Source: Planctomycetota bacterium
Lineage (GTDB): Bacteria > Planctomycetota > GCA-002687715 > DRQF01
Length of the DNA stretch: 64,000 nt
Reading direction: 5' to 3'
Assembly (NCBI GenBank): GCA_020639295.1
Contig: JACKGY010000004.1
Span: 434,001 to 498,000 of the forward strand
Part shown: positions 59,860-64,000 of the stretch, piece by piece
Layout: every line of letters begins with the position of its first letter
How positions within the stretch are numbered: the stretch's first letter is position 1
The notes under the pieces: model-generated
Seen by the model: only the letters and a program-made list of their open reading frames with translations
Databases searched by the model: none
What the model was told of the DNA's origin: nothing
Made by a program: the position numbers and the translations under genes

Positions 59860-61802
59860 CTCCGAGCGAGGCAGGCGCGATCGGCACCCGTGGCGCGATC
59901 TGCGCCTGCCTCCTGATCCTCCTCGCCGCCTGCGGCGAGGAGCCCGCGCGGCCGACGGCCGCGCCCCCCCGCCACGACGTCATCCTCATCACGCTCGACA
60001 CGACCCGCGCCGACCACCTCGGCTGCTACGGTCGTCGTCAGGGGGACTGGACGGGCACGCCGGCCCTGGATGCGCTGGCCTCGGACGGCCGGGCCTTCAG
60101 CCGGGCGCTGGCCTCGGCGCCGCTGACCCTCCCGTCCCACGCCACCATGCTGACCGGCCTCGAGCCGCCCCAGCACGGCCTGCGCGAGAACAACGACTTC
60201 CATCTGCCCGGGCCCGAAGGGCGCCACTTCGCCACCATCGCCGAGCGACTCCGGGCCCGCGGCCTCATCACCGCCGCCTTCACCAGCGCCCGGGTGCTGG
60301 CGCGGGACTTCGGCCTCGCCGCCGGCTTCGATCACTGGGACGAGGTGCCCGCGGGTGGGGGTGGCCAGCTCCACTACGAGGAGCGCGACGCGGTCGCCAC
60401 CACCGATCAAGCCCTGGCCTGGTTAGACGGGATCGGCGACGAGCGCTTCTTCCTCTGGGTCCACTACTTCGACCCGCACCATCCGCATCTCGAGCACGGC
60501 GGTCGCGCCGGTGAGAGCGCCCGGATCCTCGGCAGCGCCTACGATGGCGAGATCGCCCACATGGACGCCCAGATCGGCCGTCTGGTCGCCGCCCTCCGCA
60601 AGCGCGGGCGCTACGACGACGCCCTCATCCTCTGCGTCGGCGATCACGGCGAGGGACTCGGAGATCATGGCGAGGAGACCCATGGCTTCCTGCTCCACCA
60701 GGCGACCTTGCGGGTGCCCTTCATCCTCAAGCCGCCGCGCGACCGGGCCGTCCCGGCCGACCAGCCGGTGGCGACCGCGGACGTCGCGCCCACGATCGCG
60801 GCGGTGATGGGGCTCGAGCCGTCGCCGGTCCCTCTCGCCGGGCGCGATCTGTTCGCGGCGCCGGCGGAGCGACGGAGCTTCTACGCCGAGACCGTCCATC
60901 CCTTCCGCCAGTTCGGCTGGGCCGCGCTCCAGGGCATCGTCGTCGGTGACCTCGAACTGGTCCTGGGCGGCGGACGGCGGCAGCTCTTCGATCTGGCCGC
61001 CGACCCCGGCGAGACCCGTGACCTGGCCGCGTCCCGACCCGAGGACGCGGCGCGGCTCGAACGTCTCCTCCATGCCCGGCGCCAGGAGCTGGGTCCGCGC
61101 GAACGCTACCTGGCGGTGGACACCCGGGGTGCCGACCTCGACGGCCTGCGCGCCAACGGCTATGCGGGCGGTCCGTCGCGCGACGTGCTCGAGGAGCCCG
61201 AGCCGGACGCGCGCCTCGCGCATCCGGCCGACCGCCTCGAACTGGTGGCGATGCTCGACGAGCTCACCCGCGCGCTCGAGGCCCTGCGGGCACAGGAAGG
61301 CGACCCGCGTCAGCGGGAGACCTACACCCGGGCCGAAGGGCTGCTCCGCACCCTCGAGCAGCGCGACCGGCAGAGTCCGGCGATCCTGTTCTGGATCGGC
61401 CGGGCCCGGCTCCTGCTCGCCGAGAGCGGCGCCGCCGCGGAGCTCGGTTCCGAGGTGGCCCTGCGCCTGCTCGGGTTGGCGGTGAAGGACCTCGGCGACT
61501 ACGCGGCCCTCAGGCCCCTCGATCATCGCGCTCTCGACATGCGTCACCTGGCGAGGTTGGCCGAGTACCGGATCGGCAAGAACGAGACCGCGCTCGAGAC
61601 GCTGGTCGCGGAGTTCGCGCTGCAGGAGCGCAAGGGCCTCGCCGATGGCCTGGCCCACGCCCTCTGCGGCCGTGCTCTCGAGGCTCTCGGTCGCAAGGAC
61701 GAGGCCCTGGAGCGCTACCGACAGGCTGCCAGTCTCGCCCCCGAGCGCCAGGCCTTCGCTTTCGATCGGGATCGCCTCGAGCGCGAACTCGGCCGGCGCT
61801 GA
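59856..61802 (+). CDS. Lipoprotein with alkaline-phosphatase/sulfatase-fold domain and C-terminal TPRs
   Basis: 648 aa from a GTG overlapping the exbD2 stop. Lipobox LAAC (Cys ~26). Sulfatase-fold: VILITLDTTRADHLGCYG (metal Asp), LTLPSHATMLTG, GDHGEGLGDHGEETHG (metal His/Asp). The residue at the formylglycine place is Thr, with no C/S-x-P-x-R motif, so it is more likely a phosphatase/phosphotransferase-type member with a Thr nucleophile than a true sulfatase. The C-terminal ~200 residues are helical with TPR-like repeats (RALEALGRKDEALERYRQAA). Translational coupling ties it to ExbB/ExbD. Confidence 0.87.
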   Translation: MTPSEAGAIGTRGAICACLLILLAACGEEPARPTAAPPRHDVILITLDTTRADHLGCYGRRQGDWTGTPALDALASDGRAFSRALASAPLTLPSHATMLTGLEPPQHGLRENNDFHLPGPEGRHFATIAERLRARGLITAAFTSARVLARDFGLAAGFDHWDEVPAGGGGQLHYEERDAVATTDQALAWLDGIGDERFFLWVHYFDPHHPHLEHGGRAGESARILGSAYDGEIAHMDAQIGRLVAALRKRGRYDDALILCVGDHGEGLGDHGEETHGFLLHQATLRVPFILKPPRDRAVPADQPVATADVAPTIAAVMGLEPSPVPLAGRDLFAAPAERRSFYAETVHPFRQFGWAALQGIVVGDLELVLGGGRRQLFDLAADPGETRDLAASRPEDAARLERLLHARRQELGPRERYLAVDTRGADLDGLRANGYAGGPSRDVLEEPEPDARLAHPADRLELVAMLDELTRALEALRAQEGDPRQRETYTRAEGLLRTLEQRDRQSPAILFWIGRARLLLAESGAAAELGSEVALRLLGLAVKDLGDYAALRPLDHRALDMRHLARLAEYRIGKNETALETLVAEFALQERKGLADGLAHALCGRALEALGRKDEALERYRQAASLAPERQAFAFDRDRLERELGRR

Positions 61803-62023
61803 TCCGCGGCCGGCGGCACTCCGGAGCGCCAGCTGCTCGGAGCGCCAGCCGCTGGCTGGTCCAATCGTCGCCGAGAAGATTCGAGCCTCGGATGCGCGGC
61901 GGGCGCTGTGGAGCGCGGAGCGCCTGCTCCGCAACTTGCCGGCAAGCTCCCGCGAGAAACGCAGTGCGCAGCGGGCGCTGCGCGGTCCGACTGGAGTGCC
62001 AGCTGCTCGGAGCGCCAGCCGCT
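61803..62023. repeat. Hairpin repeat mosaic, left flank of IS copy 2
   Basis: Contains module B (CCAGCCGCTGGCTGG near 61846), a C variant (GCGCGGCGGGCGCTGTGGA near 61895), module D (GCGGAGCGCCTGCTCCGC near 61917), module C (GCGCAGCGGGCGCTGCGC near 61967) and ends with the left half of another module B (CCAGCCGCT) cut by the IS. Confidence 0.88.
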
Positions 62024-63845
62024 GGGGGCTGTCGGAAAAGTCCCGATCGGCTAGACTCCCTCCGATCACGGATTGATTGGGGAGGGTCGGATGGCGGGAT
62101 TTCGAGCTCCAGAGGAACGACGTTTTCAGATGGTGCTCTTTCCGGAGCGCCTGGATGACGTGATTCCGGCGGATCATCTTGTGCGCCATGTCCTTGCGCT
62201 CTTCGAGTCGGAGGCGCTTTCCGGTTCGATTCAGGCGATGGAGCGGGTCTATGACCTGGCACGAGGTCGCCCGCCCTACCATCCGCGTTACATGGCTGCG
62301 CTCTACGTCTACGGCATGCTGACGGGCTACCGTTCGAGCCGTCAGCTCGAGGACGCCTGCCACAATCGGATCGACGTGCGCTATCTGATGGAGTGTCAGC
62401 GACCGGACCACGCGACGATTGCGGAATTCGTCGTGCGCCACGGCTCCGAGCTTCAGGGACTCTTGCGGGACACGCTGACGCTCGGTCGTCGGGCCGGCGT
62501 GCTCAAGCTGAGTCGTGTGGCCCTCGACGGGACGAAGCTGAAGGCACGCGGCAGCAAGGGCTCCATCCTGCGGCGTGCTCGGATCGAGCGCGAGCTCGAG
62601 GAGGCCGATCGAGAGGTCGCCCGACTTTCTTCCGAGTACGAGGAGAACGAGCGTCGGGAATCGCTGACCGGGGGCCTCGACTGGGGCGGGGATCCGGACA
62701 AGACGCCGGCTCAACAGAAGCGTCGCTTCGAGCGGCAGCAACGAGCCTTGCAGGCGGCGCTCGCGGAGTTTTCCGAGCGCCAGAAGCGCTCTGCGCGAGG
62801 GTCGAGCAGAGTGCAGGAACAGGTCTCGGTGACCGATCCGGAAGCCCGAGGAATGGCCGGCAAGGACGGTTGCTTCGGCCTCCACTACAACGCCCAGGTG
62901 GCGGTGGACGTCGATTCCGGCATGGTCGTGGCCGTCGACCTGAACGATGAGACCGGTGATGCTGGCCAGCTCATTCCGATGGTCGAGGAGATCGAACGCA
63001 ACTGCGGCGAGAAGCCGGAAGCCGTGCTGGCCGACTCGGCCTACGGTCCGGGTCCTGATCTCACGGCATTAGAGGAAGCCGGGATCGAGGGTTTCATTGC
63101 GGTCCCCGAGGGCGAATCGATCGATGAGGAAGCTCTGGCGGCACAGCGGGAGCGGATCGCCGGAGGCGAGATTCTGACGGTCGAGGAGGTCGCTCGGATG
63201 CCACGCGGCCGCAACGGGCGCCTGCACCGACTCTGTTTCCACTATCGAGAAGACGAGGACCTATACGTCTGTCCGCTTGGTGCGCGTCTGCGCTTCGTGC
63301 GGACGCAGACCCAGAGGCTGAAGGGGCGGAAGGTCAAGCGGCGGACCTACGAGTCCGAAGACTGTAGCCGCTGCCCACTGCTCGCTTCCTGCTGCGGCGG
63401 CAGCAAGAAGGTCAGGACCATCACCAGAGACCGACATGAAGGCTCTCGCCAGAGGCTACGCCATCGGATGTCCAGCGAGCGAGGCCGCGAGATCTACCGG
63501 GCCCGCGCACCCAGCGTGGAAGGACGAATCGCGCTGATGACCGCGGTCACGGGCAGACGCCGGGTGAGCCGTTTCGGTAGGGCCGGAGCCAAGCTCGAAT
63601 GGAGCCTCGCCGCCATAGCCACCAACATCCGGGTCTTGGTGTCGGCTTGGCAGCTCGTCAAGCCGATCATCTAGCCCCCCGGGGGGGTTCTCCCCACCGA
63701 AAACGGCGCCTACGGCGCCCAAGAACCAGAACGGAACTCCGAGCCAACAGATCCCGGCTCAAACTCCTTGATTGAACGGTCCCACGAAGCCCCGGAATCC
63801 CCCCCAGCGGTGGAATCCGGCCGGCACTTTTCCGACAGCCCCCGC
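62024..63845 (+). mobile_element. IS1182-family insertion sequence, copy 2 (~1822 bp)
   Basis: Same terminal repeats as copy 1 (GGGGGCTGTCGGAAAAGTCC at 62024-62043 and complement at 63826-63845), same flanks: CCAGCCGCT before and GCTGGCTGGCCTAGT after. The transposase gene is on the plus strand, so this copy lies in the opposite orientation to copy 1. The non-coding ends differ from copy 1 at about ten positions, the central coding part is almost identical. Confidence 0.92.
62091..63674 (+). CDS. IS1182-family DDE transposase (copy 2)
   Basis: 527 aa, protein identical to that encoded at 25805-27388 (complement). ATG 62091 has GGGGAGGG directly upstream; a TTG at 62073 is the longer alternative. 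At least two synonymous base differences from copy 1 lie near the 3' end (codons of NIRVLVSAW). Frame intact. Confidence 0.93.
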   Translation: MAGFRAPEERRFQMVLFPERLDDVIPADHLVRHVLALFESEALSGSIQAMERVYDLARGRPPYHPRYMAALYVYGMLTGYRSSRQLEDACHNRIDVRYLMECQRPDHATIAEFVVRHGSELQGLLRDTLTLGRRAGVLKLSRVALDGTKLKARGSKGSILRRARIERELEEADREVARLSSEYEENERRESLTGGLDWGGDPDKTPAQQKRRFERQQRALQAALAEFSERQKRSARGSSRVQEQVSVTDPEARGMAGKDGCFGLHYNAQVAVDVDSGMVVAVDLNDETGDAGQLIPMVEEIERNCGEKPEAVLADSAYGPGPDLTALEEAGIEGFIAVPEGESIDEEALAAQRERIAGGEILTVEEVARMPRGRNGRLHRLCFHYREDEDLYVCPLGARLRFVRTQTQRLKGRKVKRRTYESEDCSRCPLLASCCGGSKKVRTITRDRHEGSRQRLRHRMSSERGREIYRARAPSVEGRIALMTAVTGRRRVSRFGRAGAKLEWSLAAIATNIRVLVSAWQLVKPII

Positions 63846-64000
63846 TGGCTGGCCTAGTCGAACTCGTCCGTTGCTCGCGGTCTCGCCTCGACGATCTCGT
63901 CGCCGTCGGAGTCCTCGTCGCCCTGGTCGCGCCATCGAAAGGCCGGCCAGCGGCCGGCGGACCTGCCGGCTGGGCAGCCGGCGCTCCGGAGGGCGTCGTC
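63846..64000. repeat. Hairpin repeat mosaic at the window end
   Basis: Starts with the right half of module B (GCTGGCTGGCCTAGTCG), a spacer similar to that near 15210, then module E (GCCGGCCAGCGGCCGGC near 63943) and module A (GCCGGCTGGGCAGCCGGC near 63966). It continues beyond the window. Confidence 0.85.

Noticed and set aside
60100..60170. Formylglycine-dependent sulfatase call
   Set aside because: The residue in the nucleophile motif is Thr (LTLPSHAT) and no C/S-x-P-x-R sequence is present.
60423..62885. 820-codon minus-strand frame spanning the sulfatase-fold gene, repeat mosaic and IS end
   Set aside because: It crosses three unrelated features and matches no family; part of it is the antisense of the transposase, repeated at 26594-27751.
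62024..63845. Composite transposon bounded by the two IS copies (25636-63845)
   Set aside because: The ~35 kb between them consists of ordinary chromosomal genes such as coaD, mtaB and pilus genes, and both insertions are explained by shared target modules.

Overview
The window is very GC-rich bacterial chromosome, about 70% G+C by eye. It reads like a Gram-negative-type envelope: a secretin, lipoproteins, ExbB/ExbD, and a Mur pathway whose MurE carries the meso-diaminopimelate motif DNPR. A division/cell-wall cluster without ftsA/ftsZ, together with HEAT/TPR-rich proteins, ExbB plus two ExbD and a PilM-PilN fusion, makes a Planctomycetota-like organism my best guess. This is inference; no rRNA or tRNA gene was seen to settle it.

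Layout. 1-1215: tail of a HEAT-repeat protein and a coupled unknown gene. 1467-2129: upp on the minus strand. 2690-15049: a reduced dcw cluster in the order mraZ, rsmH, ftsL-like, ftsI, a 44-codon ORF, murE, murF, ftsW, a LysM protein, murC, murB, an 80-aa ORF and ftsQ-like. mraY, murD, murG, ddl, ftsA and ftsZ are absent from their usual places. 15561-17732: a large unknown membrane protein. 17914-18767: rplM-rpsI. 18853-25491: comEC-like (-), a DapA-family gene (+), then metG, an NtrY-like kinase and a CsaA-like gene (-). 25636-27455: an IS1182-type element. 27789-28668: coaD-ridA. 28757-33618: a membrane TPR protein (-), a zinc-ribbon/TPR protein (+), a repeat array and a diheme c-type cytochrome (-). 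33906-40547: a peptide ABC-transport operon with four ATPase genes. 40754-42784: a lipoprotein with four internal repeats. 43082-46945: a Nudix-like gene and a glycosyltransferase (-), then mtaB and a family-4 uracil-DNA glycosylase (+). 47013-53527: a PilM/N fusion, a PilO-like protein, an FN3 protein and a secretin. 53796-61802: two secreted TPR proteins, ExbB, two ExbD and a lipoprotein with a sulfatase fold and TPRs. 62024-63845: a second copy of the IS.

The most striking non-coding signal is a family of modular, hairpin-forming intergenic repeats built from interchangeable palindromes. They fill gaps near 15050, 25560, 27456, 31757, 42785, 61803 and 63846, and include a ~197-bp tandem array. 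Both IS copies sit at the same point in the centre of one hairpin module, so the element appears to target the repeat. A second genome-wide pattern is a group of genes whose start codon lies 5-9 nt after a good -10 box with no Shine-Dalgarno sequence (upp, the DapA-like gene, the peptide-binding protein, the glycosyltransferase and the membrane TPR protein), which suggests leaderless transcripts. Genes inside operons instead use ATGA/GTGA overlaps or clear purine-rich RBSs.
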